Shown: positions 31,701 to 43,067 of the stretch, piece after piece | Numbering within the stretch: the stretch's first letter is position 1 | Layout: each line of letters opens with the position of its first letter | Source: Phytophthora sp. 'mugwort' | Lineage: Eukaryota > Oomycota > Peronosporomycetes > Peronosporales > Peronosporaceae | Assembly (NCBI GenBank): GCA_033558025.1 | Contig: JAUCEF010000016.1 | Span: forward strand, 4,092,001-4,156,000 | DNA length: 64,000 nucleotides | Direction: 5' to 3' | Notes under the pieces: generated by a model | What the model was told of the DNA's origin: nothing | Databases searched by the model: none | The model's input: the letters and a program-made list of their open reading frames with translations, nothing else | Program-made: the position numbers and the translations under genes

Positions 31701-33437
31701 GGTTCACAAACAAAGAAGAAGAGAAGCCAATCGTCAGCAAGCCCACGCAAGAGATGCACATTACAGAGAAAGCTGCCAGTGGTCGACCAAAAAGGAAGCG
31801 TAAGCAGACAGCACGGCTGTCAGACTACGAGGTGCATTTCCTGACGAAGAATAAGAGAAGTCAGACTCCGGGCACTCGTGAATCAGATTAATACTCTGTT
31901 CCCGGTAGCAACCACATATACGACCAAGACATTGTATGCGGATCGAATCAAGGTTCCGAAGACATACAAAGAAGCCATGAAAGACGTGCACTATTCCTCG
32001 CTTTGGCGGGCAGCCACGGAGGAAGAGACGGAGTCGCTGAAGCGTCAGTGTGTGTGGGTGCAAGTGCAGAAAGCAAGAAGTCCATTATTACGAACAGATG
32101 GGTGTATGCAGACAAGAAAGATGAGGACGGTATGGTGAGATGATTTAAGGCAAGGCTGGCCGTGCATGGATTCAAGCAGCTTTTCGGTGTTAATTATTTC
32201 GAGACCTACACACCAGTTATCAGAATTCGAGACGATTCGTCTAGCTGTTTACCTCTCCATCCAACGCGGTTGGAAGATACTGCAGTACGATGTCAAGACA
32301 GCGTTCCTGCAGGGGACGTTAGATGTGACGGTGTACATGGAGCAGCCTATGGGGTTTGCAGCAAACAGCAGGGCCACAACTAGTCGACTGATCAAGTCGC
32401 TGTACGGACTTAAGCAATCACCGATGTTGTGGAACCAGACATTACACGATCATTTGGTGGTGATGGGATTCATTAGAATTGAAGCTGATTACGGTCTGTA
32501 TGCCAGAATGCAAAGGGGGGATTACAATGCTACTGACAGTAAATGTTGACGACCTTTGCTCATGGGTCCGCAAGGCCTGTGCCAGAAGACAGCGCTACAA
32601 CTTCAAGCGACATTGAACTCGTTGACCTGGGGCTAGTTAAATACCTAGTCGGGGTAGAGGTGGTCATTGACAGACCTACCCGGACCGTGTTACTTTCGCA
32701 AGAAACATATATTGAAGAGGTACTTAAGCGGTTCGGGATGCAGAAGATCCACGGCGTTGCAACACCAGAAGCAGGTGTAGTTATTAAAGTGGAGTCGAAT
32801 GAAGACCCGCGAGACATGCAGTATCGCGAAATAGTGGGATCATTGAAGTATTTGGTTTTCGAATCGAGACCAGACTTGGCTCATGTGGTACGGCGCCCTA
32901 GGACAATACATGAGCAACTATACAGCGACACCTTACGGTCAAGCGAAACGAGTATTACGTTATCTAAGGAAGACTACAGACTACGGACTAATGTTAGAGG
33001 TGACAGAAGATCGTGCAGTGGAGCCAGTGGGCTGGATGGTCTACACTGATGCTGGCTATGCAAACGAGACAGAAGATCGACGCAGTATCAGCGGCTATTT
33101 GACTTCACTGAATGGAGCAACAGTATCGTATGGTTCACGCAAACAAGGAATCAACGCGTTAAGCATCATGAAAGCAGAGTATATTGCCATGAGTAAGGGC
33201 GTTCGAGATATCCTGTGGTTACGACAACTATGTAACGAGCTACGCATTTCGATGCACGCACCAAGGGTGATGTGTCACAACAAACAGCGATCGTGCTTAC
33301 AACCAAGCCAGGTAAACATCACAAGTCGAAACACATTGACAACAAGTATTACTCTATTCGATTACTCACTATGCAAGGAGAGCTACGATCGACCACGTGA
33401 GAACCGACCATATGACCGCAGCCATGATGACGAATAG
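28786..33437 (+). pseudogene. Copia gag-pol polyprotein, frameshifted
   Basis: Gag starts near 28786 with PPFNGTNFPTWDLRIQISLQ (28978-29037). A zinc-knuckle remnant (RDKGNWARECPHP) lies at 29700-29740. The protease reads WKLDNGSQSNIC near 29960, where the usual active-site Asp-Ser/Thr-Gly is Asp-Asn-Gly. The integrase block has VVDEYSRFRWIYL and FSDKGVEF at 30630-30790, then GYAPQAH before a stop. Reverse transcriptase includes YDVKTAFLQGTLDVTVYMEQ (32287-32346), GLKQSPMLWNQ and VNVDDL near 32540. RNase H has VYTDAGYANETEDRRSISGY near 33040-33100 and MKAEYIAMS. Many frameshifts and stops; inactive. Confidence 0.88.
31134..31267 (+). repeat. 62-bp direct duplication inside the Copia pol region
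   Basis: The unit AAAGCGCAAGGAAACGGCCG...CGAAAGGGT occurs at 31134-31195 and 31206-31267 with one G/A difference and a 10-bp linker. It lies in the spacer between integrase and reverse transcriptase. Confidence 0.9.
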
Positions 33438-33931
33438 GCTCGCACGGGTGACGTTTGAGACGTTTCGTGAACTACTCGGCGTCGTGTCGCGGAGCGTATT
33501 CGTGAAGCCAAGGCACACACAGCAGAAACTGAGCTAGACAATGATCAGTCAGTGGTAGCACAAGACAAAGACATGGACAAGTACGAGGGACCACGCGAAC
33601 CCAATACGGCAATGTATTATATACATGTGCACAATACACGGCCTACCCTAAGCTAAGAAGCCACTGACGAGGAATCGCGCACGGAAGTCTTCTCAGCGGC
33701 GCGAGTATGAGATGTCGGAAGGTCCAATTACGACTCAAGATCCAAGGACAGCAAGCAGAGTGTTGGAAGATTCAACAACGACTTGGACCGCAAGACGTGC
33801 GAGAAGTTGTAATCGAACAAGACGACACCGGATCCTTCGAGCTAGACCAACACCAGGTGTGTGCCGATGGAAGTTCCATTGCGGTAGTTAAGCAACATGA
33901 AGTGTGCAGACGATGATGAGTTAAGTGGGAG

Positions 33932-33950
33932 TGTTGGATAACGTACCTGA
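33932..33950 (+). repeat. Start of Copia 3' LTR, truncated
   Basis: TGTTGGATAACGTACC follows the polypurine tract. MULE-related sequence begins within the next 10-20 bp, so the MULE or a rearrangement joined here after Copia insertion. Confidence 0.6.
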
Positions 33951-33959
33951 TGGATCAGG

Positions 33960-34749
33960 AACAATGTCATCGAGTTTTGCAATCGTCTCTAACATTTTCA
34001 AATGCTCCAGCTACTCGTGAAAGCTGCGTGCTCCTTTGTCTACAGCAGCTTCAGCAATGCTTTGGCAGACTGCAAACCGGCGCGATATTTTCCGTTATGG
34101 TTAGGAACGCGACTCGAAGACACTTCCACTTTTTGTCCAGTGAACATTTGGGGAGTAGCAGCGGCATCATCATTTCGTCTTCATCGACAATTAGCCAGCG
34201 TTCGGGAATTGAATCATGAAGAATAACCGAACGAAACGCTGCAATGATATGACGGTACGAAGACGAAGCGTCTGGTGGAAGCTACAGTTGCACTTATGAT
34301 CCTAGTGGACAACATATGTGCCTCCCGTATCCTCTTCGTCAGATTAATGCACGATGGACTTACTTCATCTACAGAGAGACGATAGCTCACGAGGCGACTA
34401 AGCTTGTATTGCTGTTTCACGAAATCGCACGCGTGACGGGTGGTAAACTTTGCCAAACTTCGCTTTTCATCATCATACTGGTGATCGTATCGATAGCCAA
34501 CACGCTTCGCTTTCGCATCATACTCGTCTTCAACTCTTTGCTGTAGGAAAAGAAAGTGGTGAATGCGCTCATCCATTGCCATATGCCGATGCAAAATCTC
34601 TTTCGCAGCACCCCAATTTGGTTCGAGTCTGTTGTTCGTGTTGTTGTCAAGTTGTGGAATATCTCCACGCTTAAACGTGGCTATAATCCCTTGCAGCTTA
34701 ACCAATTCGCTTCGAAGTAATCCAGAAAGGCAGGCCTCGATTCACACAG
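33960..34749. repeat. Left arm of MULE inverted repeat
   Basis: Inverted copy of 36285-37074 (paired positions sum to 71034). About 730 bp of the arm are identical except for single differences, for example G/A near 34150. At the outer end (33960-33990) similarity drops gradually while still being recognisable. Confidence 0.9.
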
Positions 34750-36207
34750 CTTCTTCATCGCGGACAGGTAATGGTCGAACGAACTTCTGTTCCTGCACGA
34801 ACCATCGTCGTCACCAGGTTTTAACGTGCGTCTTCTCGGAGTTTGTGAATCCATTGCCTCCCTTGCTCACCTCGCGATTGAGGTAATCAATGACTTGAAA
34901 ATGACACAGAATTACGTGGCGTCTAGAAACCCCTCTTGTGTAGCAACGCGAGTTCAGCGAAATCCTTATCAATAATAATCATCTTCACCTCGGTCGGGCC
35001 AAGAAGGATTGTTTTCCTTGAACGCGTATACAACACACTCCATGTTCGATGATCTCTCTCTATCCACAAGAGCATGTTGGGCAAATGCAACACACCCAAG
35101 CTTTTCGGTGACCATAAAGCGGAACAAGCGATAGCTACATGACAATACATTGATGCTAGTTGGTGGTTAGATAAAACCAATTTGCTCATTCCGATGGATA
35201 TTCGTGTCATAGGTTGCGTCGACGCACATAACTTCAGGAACCTTGCGTGTCATCCGCCTTATGAACGCCGTCTGGAAGGTGATGCATGACGTCAGCCCCG
35301 TGCTCTTAGCTTGGAAGACGTTGACGGCGATACCAGGACCTTCACTGAAATCTTCAAGTAGCTGTTGTCGTCCTCCGAAGTGTACGTTTTCTGCCGAATG
35401 TTTCGATAAGATTATCAACATTCTTTGCCAAAATTGGCTTTCCAGACACCCTCGTGCGATGGCGCAGTATTTTGTTTCTTCTTCGACCCATCTGCACAGT
35501 ACAACAAACATTTCAGTGAATGTACAAGATAACACATTCAATTAAAAGTCGCACATTGTACCAGTGTTTTGACGACACCCCGTGTGTTCGGGGATGCCAT
35601 ATGCCGCGCTTCAGAATAGGAGTACGATTCGTCTTCGTTAACGTCGTGGATATGGACTGTGAAGTGGGTGGACACCCGAACTTTAAACTCGACATTCTTG
35701 GCCTTGAAAATATTTGCGTTCATCTTTGCCGGGCACTTAATGGAATGAATGTTGTGGTGCATTCGTTTCCCTTTCCCCCTCGGTTTGAACTCCAACTCAT
35801 GGGTGCAAATGAAATACTTAGTGTACGCCCTCATCCCAAACATCTGCGGTGGTTCCGCGTCGCACGGCTTGGCTGGTACGGGACCTGTTTCGGTTTCTGA
35901 CCGCAACTGTCGTTCTAAGATTGTATAGCTGGTGCGTATCCGCTTCGCAACTGGCCTCGGAATAAACTCACGCGTGAGCGAGGTCGTCAACGACATTCAG
36001 ACAGAATAACAAATATATCATCCCGTGTAATGTTTCTTGGAACTCCCCCACGAGGAAAACACGCCACGAAGAGGGGGAAAAACACTCAGCAATTCCATCC
36101 TCATCATCCCCTTCACTCTCGCGAACGCGCTTCCGTTTTTTAGGAGTCATATCACACACATCAGATACAGCAAACGGGTCCTGATAGCGAGCGGGCCCTA
36201 GCAGCAA
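34214..36207 (-). pseudogene. MULE transposase with SWIM-type C-terminus, relic 2
   Basis: Minus-strand order: basic/acidic N-terminus with KKRKRVRESEGDDEDG (36140-36090), FAR1-like DNA-binding region with RGKGKRMHHNIHSIKCP (about 35780-35730), and then the catalytic start VMCVDATYDTNIHRNEQ (near 35225). IIIDKDFAEL (near 34970) follows, then RPAFLDYFEANWLSCKG (near 34720). After a frameshift comes KRGDIPQLDNNTNNRLEPNW (near 34650). The C-terminal end continues to about 33960 and runs into Copia LTR sequence. Same family as the relic at 6502-9140. The last segment is shared almost perfectly with the opposed copy at 36285-37200, including the frameshift, so that mutation predates the duplication or was spread by conversion. 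Confidence 0.85.
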
Positions 36208-36284
36208 ACGTCGTGTGCGGTATGGGGAGAACGAAACCCGGTGGATACCGAACGCTCGAAATCTCTAATTCAGAATTTGAAAAT

Positions 36285-37074
36285 CTGTTTGAATCGAGGC
36301 CTGCCTTTATGGATTACTTCGAAGCGAATTGGTTAAGCTGCAAGGGATTATAGCCACGTTTAAGCGTGGAGATATTCCACAACTTGACAACAACACGAAC
36401 AACAGACTCGAACCAAATTGGGGTGCTGCGAAAGAGATTTTGCATCGGCATATGGCAATGGATGAGCGCATTCACCACTTTCTTTTCCTACAGCAAAGAG
36501 TTGAAGACGAGTATGATGCGAAAGCGAAGCGTGTTGGCTATCGATACGATCACCAGTATGATGATGAAAAGCGAAGTTTGGCAAAGTTTACCACCCGTCA
36601 CGCGTGCGATTTCGTGAAACAGCAATACAAGCTTAGTCGCCTCGTGAGCTATCGTCTCTCTGTAGATGAAGTAAGTCCATCGTGCATTAATCTGACGAAG
36701 AGGATACGGGAGGCACATATGTTGTCCACTAGGATCATAAGTGCAACTGTAGCTTCCACCAGACGCTTCGTCTTCGTACCGTCATATCATTGCAGCGTTT
36801 CGTTCGGTTATTCTTCATGATTCAATTCCCGAACGCTGGCTAATTGTCGATGAAGACGAAATGATGATGCCGCTGCTACTTCCCAAATGTTCACTGGACA
36901 AAAAGTGGAAGTGTCTTCGAGTCGCGTTCCTAACCATAACGGAAAATATCGCGCCGGTTTGCAGTCTGCCAAAGCATTGCTGAAGCTGCTGTAGACAAAG
37001 GAGCACGCAGCTTTCACGAGTAGCTGGAGCATTTGAAAATGTTAGAGACGATTACGAGACTCGATGGCGTTGTT
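36285..37074. repeat. Right arm of MULE inverted repeat
   Basis: Near-identical inverted counterpart of 33960-34749. The inner boundary is at about 36285, where CGATTCAAACAG versus CGATTCACACAG is the last match. Confidence 0.9.
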
Positions 37075-37200
37075 TCGGATCCTCGCGAAATGAAGGCTGT
37101 TGCGACGATCGATGCAGTTGGTGTTGCAGCCACCATTTCTACACCACTTGGTGAACAGTACATTAACGGTTGTGTTGTTGATGATGCTAATGCTGACTGA
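36285..37200 (+). pseudogene. C-terminal piece of an opposed MULE transposase
   Basis: The plus strand repeats the C-terminal third of the MULE at 34214-36207: DYFEANWLSCKG, then NNTNNRLEPNWGAAKEILH, then FIPERW-like sequence near 36830. Beyond the shared tract its frame continues through LETITRLDGVVSDPREMKA to a TGA at 37198-37200. The other copy instead runs into Copia sequence, so this one preserves the original C-terminus. The N-terminal two thirds are missing. Confidence 0.75.
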
Positions 37201-38362
37201 ATAATTTGGCCTGAGTTACTTGATGGACCTAAATCGGTATGGCTACGCAGATGGCCATAATTGGTGAGGAGGTCACAAATTCGGCCACCAATTCTGCGAT
37301 ATTTGGTCGGGATCACCAATTCGGAGATAGTTTGTGAGGTTACCACCGTTTCGGTCCCCATTTTTGCGATAGTTGGTGAAGAGGTCACAAATGCAAGCAT
37401 CGTGATTACGCCGAATGCAACAGGAAGACGGCTGGTACTAAGTGATGACGGTGATTCCACTGGCGCGGTGACCAAGGCTAGCCACTAGCCACAATCTAAT
37501 TGTTGAAAGGAACCCCGCTAGTAAGCCCTCTGCGAGAGACCAAAACAAAAGCAAGCAACCGAGAAAGGTAAAGCGCGCAAAGGATTTTATGGCACCAAGG
37601 CATTTGCGCCCAGATTAAACACAGTGGGCGATGTAACACTAGCCACTTTCCGAGAGTACATTGGCAAAAGAAGACTGTTACTCTCATCCGTTAAACAAGT
37701 GTTTTCAACTATCCGGCCGATGAACGAGACGGCTATCTACAGTCGTCTGAAAGCACGTGTCAAAATTCCCGTAGAGACATTGCAAATTGAAAGCGACATC
37801 CGCTTCTTGTTCCCTGATCTGCTGGTATACAAATCGGCAGAACCAGGAAAAATGATGCCTTTCGAGAACGCGCGAAAAATCGTCGTGCGCCTGCCGCCAC
37901 CGATATTGCCGTGCATATCTTAGATGTTGAAATGCTTTCGCTCCAAGGTATTGATACTATGAAAGGATGACATGATCTTTTAAAGAAAATCAAGTCCTCG
38001 CGGACGCTAATCAAGTGGGTGACAGAAAACCACGAGTGAAGAGCGACGCACAATTCTAGCCAAGATACCTGTGATGAACATGTATTCTTCCTGTAAGTCT
38101 CGTATTGGAGAAGCGATTGTCGAGTTTGAAAACCTTACGAAGCTTGCGGGCGGAAACTGACTATCGGACGGGCGCGATTTGGCGATAGCACTCAGGTGGC
38201 GGGACAAGCACGAAACGCTGGTAATAATAGCGGTGGCGTCGACGGAATTTACATAGTGGACTCTGTGTTCTTAGGCTTCGAAACGGAGGCAGGAAGAGAA
38301 TGCTCGATACACGGAAACATACATTGAGCAGAAAGCTGAGTACCCACCTTACCCTCTTCCAT
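37201..38362. other. Unrecognised stretch with a short internal repeat
   Basis: At 37262-37395 GGTGAGGAGGTCACAAAT and GGTGAAGAGGTCACAAAT flank related GGTCGGGATCACCAATTC and GTGAGGTTACCACC units, a degenerate repeat. A plus-strand frame at 37624-37923 (99 codons) is open but not recognised; it could be more MULE-derived sequence. Confidence 0.4.
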
Positions 38363-40412
38363 TCACCTACATATGCATCTGCGTCGTCCGAAGTTACTTT
38401 CGGCGGTTTTCGTGCGATACAGTTGCCCAGAAAATTGCGAAAGCTGCTCCTTTCTCCAGTATTGCCTCGTCCAACAATTGATTAACGCTTGCCAACACAT
38501 GGGTGCGTGGTCATTCCCACATAATGTGTGCCCATGTTCCTTTTGCCTGCGCAGCCAGCCAGCTTTCGGCAACTATTGTCCAGTTCCTTCCGGGATAGTA
38601 CATATTTAGCTGCCTCAATAGCCATCCTGTGGTTGACCCAGACCTGGTATTCCGTGATCGCATTCTGATGGGCCCAGAGTTGCTTCGGCGTCTGTGTCAT
38701 GAGCTGGTGTTATATACCATTCTGGACTGCTGCTGCCTACAGTTTGGCGAGAATACTGGTTAAGCCTTGTCCAGGTTCCTTCTTCGCACGCTGAAATGGC
38801 TGCTTCTTCAGTGCCTAAACCACAAATCTGTTTGTTATGTTGGGGGTGGGGGGGGGGGGGGCGACCACGGAAATCTTTGATGCATTGGGTGAGCTACGAA
38901 TACTAGCCCCCTGTGCAACTGTGCTTTTCGTAGTACCTTCAAATCCTCGTTCTCGCTTACATTTATCATCCTGGCGGTGTTGACTGGCCACTGGATTCCG
39001 TCACTCTCCTGGATCAGTCGAATCGTGCAGGCTTCATTGTTCTCTGTCTGCTACTTCACTGTTATGTCCGACTGTCCAGGTATATTTCTCCTGGAGCTCT
39101 AGCCCCATTCGGAGCTGAACTTGCCGTTGCAGCAACAACGTTTCGGTTATTTCTAATGGGGACATCCTATTATAACCGAGCTGCCCATCTAGTCAACTTT
39201 GACACTGTGTGCTGTCTGTCTGCTTCCTCGGGTAGCGGAATGTCATCAAGTAGGATGTTAGTCCCGTTCGTTGAATATTCAACTCTGCCAGTGTGCATTG
39301 CCTGAATTGGTGATATTTCTTGCGCGTTACGTCCTGTCCTGTCATATCCCGGATCCAATGGTTTCCGGACCATTGGAATGTCGGCCAGAAATTGCGCATA
39401 TCTTCCGATATCTCCCACGGCGGCTGAGGCACTGCCTCATAAAATCTCCATTCCAGTATTGAGTCCTCTGGCCATCCCAGCGCCCGATCACTAATTCTCG
39501 GTATGAAAGTCTGAATTCGTCCCCGAACCGCCACTTCAGTATCTCCCCCGGTCTCAACCAGCTTCCTCCATCGCTGGTAAGCGCCCACCAAAATCCTTGT
39601 TCATTGGTGCGCCGTTTAGTGGGTCTCGTTGCGTCACCGCTAATTACTCATCCTCTATGTCCCCACGCAATGCCCACATTCGCCACGCTGTGAAGTGGAC
39701 GACTTCCTTTTGTGTCAGCCAAACTATAGCTTGTTTCATCCTTTCAGCTTTGACTGCCACAGAATAGATGTTAACCCCACTCTTCCGGCTGCTATCGGTG
39801 TATGAAATAGTCCGGGCTTGAGCTGTGCCTGCTCCGCTCCGTAGATAGTGAGTGCCGCCAGAGGACTGCTTCTGCATGTGACGCAAATCCATCTCTGTTC
39901 ACTGCGTTAGGTCCAATGCCGCTGTTGTAATAGTATCGCTGGCATCATGACTATGTTCAATATCGTCACGCGCATGGCCACATTTGTTGCCATTTCCTAA
40001 CTCGCACCGCCCAGTTAGTGTCTATAAGGCCGCCGATGCCCACCTCGTATCCAAGATACCTTGTTGTGTCCCCATGTTGCAGAACTGGAATGCCTACGTA
40101 TTCCCGCATCCGTATCTCCGTGTTGAGGAAAATTACTTTGCTTTTGGCTGGCTATACATGTAATCTCGACAATTGGCCGAACTTCTCCACGATCTTATGA
40201 CTCGTGGCAACTGTTGCACTTCCTGCAGGAGCACTGTGGAGTCATTTACGAAAGCCGAAAAAGTGTGCTTCTCCTAAGCTCGTCCTGCTACTTGTAGTCC
40301 CTGGAGTTGCTTGTTTTGACCATTGCGATGGCTAGGATTTTCGCCCCCAATAGAAAGAGCAAAGGCGTTAGTAGACAGCCTTGTCGGAAGCCTGTCCGGT
40401 CTTTTGAGAGTG
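38363..40412 (-). pseudogene. LINE (non-LTR) reverse transcriptase, 5'-truncated relic
   Basis: The minus strand opens at about 40405 inside the reverse transcriptase: GCLLTPLLFLLGAKILAIAM (RT core), then FSAFVNDSTVLLQEVQQL near 40250, where the catalytic F/YxDD reads FVND. FLNTEIRMREYVGIPVLQHG is near 40110-40075 and NWAVRVRKW lies near 40010. Downstream the C-terminal region includes the long frame 39193-39591 (RALGWPEDSILEWRFYEA) and LWAHQNAITEYQVWVNHRM near 38660. Frames alternate. The 5' part is replaced by the dispersed repeat at 40415. A G-tract (38846-38861) lies in the middle. Confidence 0.72.
38840..38864 (+). repeat. Poly-G tract
   Basis: GGGGGTGGGGGGGGGGGGGG-type run. It could form G-quadruplex structure and is a likely site of sequence-length error. 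Confidence 0.8.
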
Positions 40413-40414
40413 GA

Positions 40415-41080
40415 TGCTACACCCACCTGAAAAAGAAAGGGGTGAAAGTCACATAAAACGACAATAGGAAGAGCGGTTGCGAGAGCGCGTAGCCACAGCA
40501 AATTCGCGCGGGGTGCCTGCGAAGCTTTGACGAGCGGCATTTGCGGAGGCGGGCCCAGTGTCGAGCTTTCCAGCCACTGTAGCGGGACAAACATAGAATT
40601 TGTTTTTGCACGAAGGAGCGCAGCGACTGCCTTTGCAAAGCAAAACCCAAGACCGCGATATCATCGGTCTTCGGGGTGCTAGGGTAAAGTGTGATGTGGT
40701 ACATTATAAAAATCAACGCTAACGTCGCTCCGTCCGTCTGTCATGCCATAACGTGATTCTAGCCGCAATCGCATTGGCTGCCGAGCGCAGCGAAGGTGGG
40801 CCGCCGTTGGCGAAAATAACCTGGCTGCCGAGCGCAGCGAAGCGGCCATCATTCGCTAAAACAATCTTCCGCCGAAGGCGGCCATTGGTGGAAATAATTA
40901 ATCGATTAGTTGAAATTTATAAAATATATTTTTTATGTGGTCCAGCCCGCCTCCGACGGACTTTCAATATATTGGGACCAAAACTAAACCCACCGCCACG
41001 TACGCGGCGTCCTTCGGCTAGTTCAATACATACATAAGTTCAAACTAAAAATGTGACGCGGCGAGTTTGGCGCGGCAACA
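40415..41080 (+). repeat. Dispersed non-coding repeat, copy B, with nested insertion
   Basis: Starts CCTGAAAAAGAAAGGGGTGA and follows copy A (GAGCGGTTGCGAG, CGCGCGGGGTG, CGAGCTTTCCAGC) to about 40700. The family 3' end AAAAATGTGACGCGGCGAG...CACGTGCC appears only at 41047-41082. The intervening 40750-41030 is a different sequence containing CTGCCGAGCGCAGCGAA twice (about 40779 and 40829) and CCGCCGAAGGCGGCCATTGG, so copy B is interrupted by another insertion. Confidence 0.7.
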
Positions 41081-41309
41081 CGTGCCTTTTGTTTTTGGAT
41101 ACGGTGCAGCTTCAAATCATGAATAGATCTCAAACCCAGATTCCACCTACGCAGTCACATAGGCACCACTCATAGGGGTACCAACGCAGTAGCAAATCCT
41201 AGAAAACCGCGTCAAAGGTTGCCTACAACGCCAAATATGCAGTGATATCAAGAACGTGCTCTGTCATTGACAGTTACGTACATACTTTCCTAAAAGTAAG
41301 ACTGGTGCT

Positions 41310-42441
41310 TTAGCAGAGTACTAGGCGTTTGTAATCGACACTTACAACCCCGTCAATCAAATGCCCTGCAGATATGGCTGAAGAAGTCCGCGCTTTCTTC
41401 GTCGCTACTGTCGTCCTGCGAATTTCCGCCAGGACGACCGATTTAGCCGCAAGAATATAACGCAGCCGCATCTTACGCTTCTCGAGATAGCGCTTTTGCA
41501 CTGCAAGTCACTTGGCCCGAGCGTCGTGCCCGATAACTTGTAGTCTCTTGAGATAGTTCTCATACTGCACGCCATTTTCACTGCGCAAAGGAAAGACCCG
41601 AATATGAAAGTTCGTAAGGGCAACACACGCCCGGAAGAGCATGTCATAGTTGCTCTCATCCCAGCGATATTTGTCTGAGCACAATGCCCAAAACGTGCAC
41701 ATTCGGCCAAAAACATTTTCGACAATGACTCTGTCATGGGAGATGCGGTCGTTGGTTGATCAAGCGTAAGCGTTCGTAGGGGCTGGTTTTGGAAAGGCGT
41801 AATTGCGCGAAAGTCTTCCGCAAGACCTTGATAGCCTTTGTCTGCAAGCACTGCCCAGGGCTCGGGGTACTTGTCGTGAAGGGGGACGTCATCCGCGAGC
41901 TCCTTCCCGTTGTCGCTCTTCGACATATGCTGGAGGTGAAACTCGGAGTTGCTGCGAAACACTTTGATGTTGGCTTCGATGCCGGGGAAGGGATTGGTAC
42001 AGTTGATGGGTAGGCCGTTAGGGAGGACAGACATTTCTACTATATAGCCGTGCAAGTGGTGTTTGGCACTGTAGTAGCCGCTACACTCCTTCAGCTTTCC
42101 GCTGGGCATGTTGGTGTTTGAAACGTCACGTCCGTGGCGTAGCGAGCACACGGGTAGTTCCGAAAGGTGTTGCCGCCAAGCACCAACGTCTCCATCATGA
42201 ACTTGTCCGCTGCCGATGCCACAAACTTGTCGTAGAGATACGGGGAGATCACGTCCGCAACGCCATCACCATCTTCTGGAACGAGGCCGACTTGATCTTG
42301 AACACACTCGCCACCATGTCCCATCACCCACAGTGCTCTAGCGATGCTAAAACATGAAAAGCATATCTTTAGGTCGCTGTGTGCACTTGCGCCCCCTTCC
42401 AACATTCTAGTTTTTGCGGATGTCGCCATGAACATACTCAC
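41310..42441 (-). pseudogene. PIF/Harbinger (DDE_Tnp_4) transposase, relic 2
   Basis: The minus strand carries GGNTFRNYPCARYATDVTFQ (near 42170-42110). The longest frame follows (41405-42151) with GKLKECSGYYSAKHHLHGYI, VLPNGLPINCTNPFPG and WAVLADKGYQGLAEDFRAI. A shifted frame at 41508-41702 contains MCTFWALCSDKYRWDESNYD and ALTNFHIRVFPLR. These are the catalytic Asp, DKGY and C-terminal blocks of DDE_4 transposases. At least three frameshifts. Its subgroup differs from the relic at 13.5-14.9 kb. Confidence 0.78.
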
Positions 42442-43067
42442 ATAGACGCTCGAACTCGACAGGCGCGAAATTTGTCAGCTTCGCGACGTCCGCGGAGTCC
42501 TCAGGGACGAAAGAGTGAAACACATGAAACGGAGAGTCGGATTCGTCGTCAGAATGGCCGAGATGGATATCTGCAACGCTTTCATGTTGAGCTTGACGAC
42601 CAGCATCAACGCAGATACGCCTTAGGCAACGTCAGCAGTGGACAGCTTGCGGTCGGATGTCTGGTCCGTGGTGCTTTTTTTCGGAAGAGTGCCATGTGCT
42701 CAGTGGAGTGCTCGGTTAATTGGAAAATGAGGTTTCTTTTGGTGCACTGGTCGCACCGCCGCTGCGTATATAGACCTGCAAATTCATTAAGTCAGCAGCA
42801 ATTCTAGAATCTTAGGTTAAAATCCGGGACTCGAAATGTTCTCGACACACCCAATAGTGTGTTGGCCTGTCCAATACTGTGTAATAATTTCCTGTGATTT
42901 GCGTCGAATGTAGACTGTAAGTCAAAATGTGAGCTAAAGGTCTAATGTAATCACAGAAGCAATACGTAACAAAATTTTAATTCTCATCTCATCGCCAACA
43001 TCGCTACCGTATGTAAATCGCGAATGTCGTGCGTTCTAAGCAGAAAAAAAAGATGAGAGAGTGACTC
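42442..43067. other. Possible N-terminal remains of the Harbinger relic, otherwise nothing
   Basis: The minus strand near 42740-42690 reads CDQCTKRNLIFQL, perhaps part of an N-terminal zinc-binding region of the neighbouring transposase. No other feature supported. Confidence 0.3.

Larger units (their letters stand above)
28400..33950 (+). mobile_element. Ty1/Copia LTR retrotransposon, degenerate, 3' LTR truncated
   Basis: The internal region carries gag, protease, integrase, reverse transcriptase and RNase H in Copia order on the plus strand. The 3' end shows a polypurine tract (AAGTGGGAG, 33923-33931) directly followed by TGTTGGATAACG at 33932, the typical start of a Copia LTR. That LTR is cut after about 20 bp by the MULE copy. 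A TATATAAAG at about 28425 may belong to the 5' LTR promoter, but no matching TGTTGG end was found, so the 5' boundary is uncertain. Confidence 0.8.

Noticed and set aside
42379..42807. 142-codon plus-strand ORF
   Set aside because: Antisense to and upstream of the Harbinger relic; no recognisable features.
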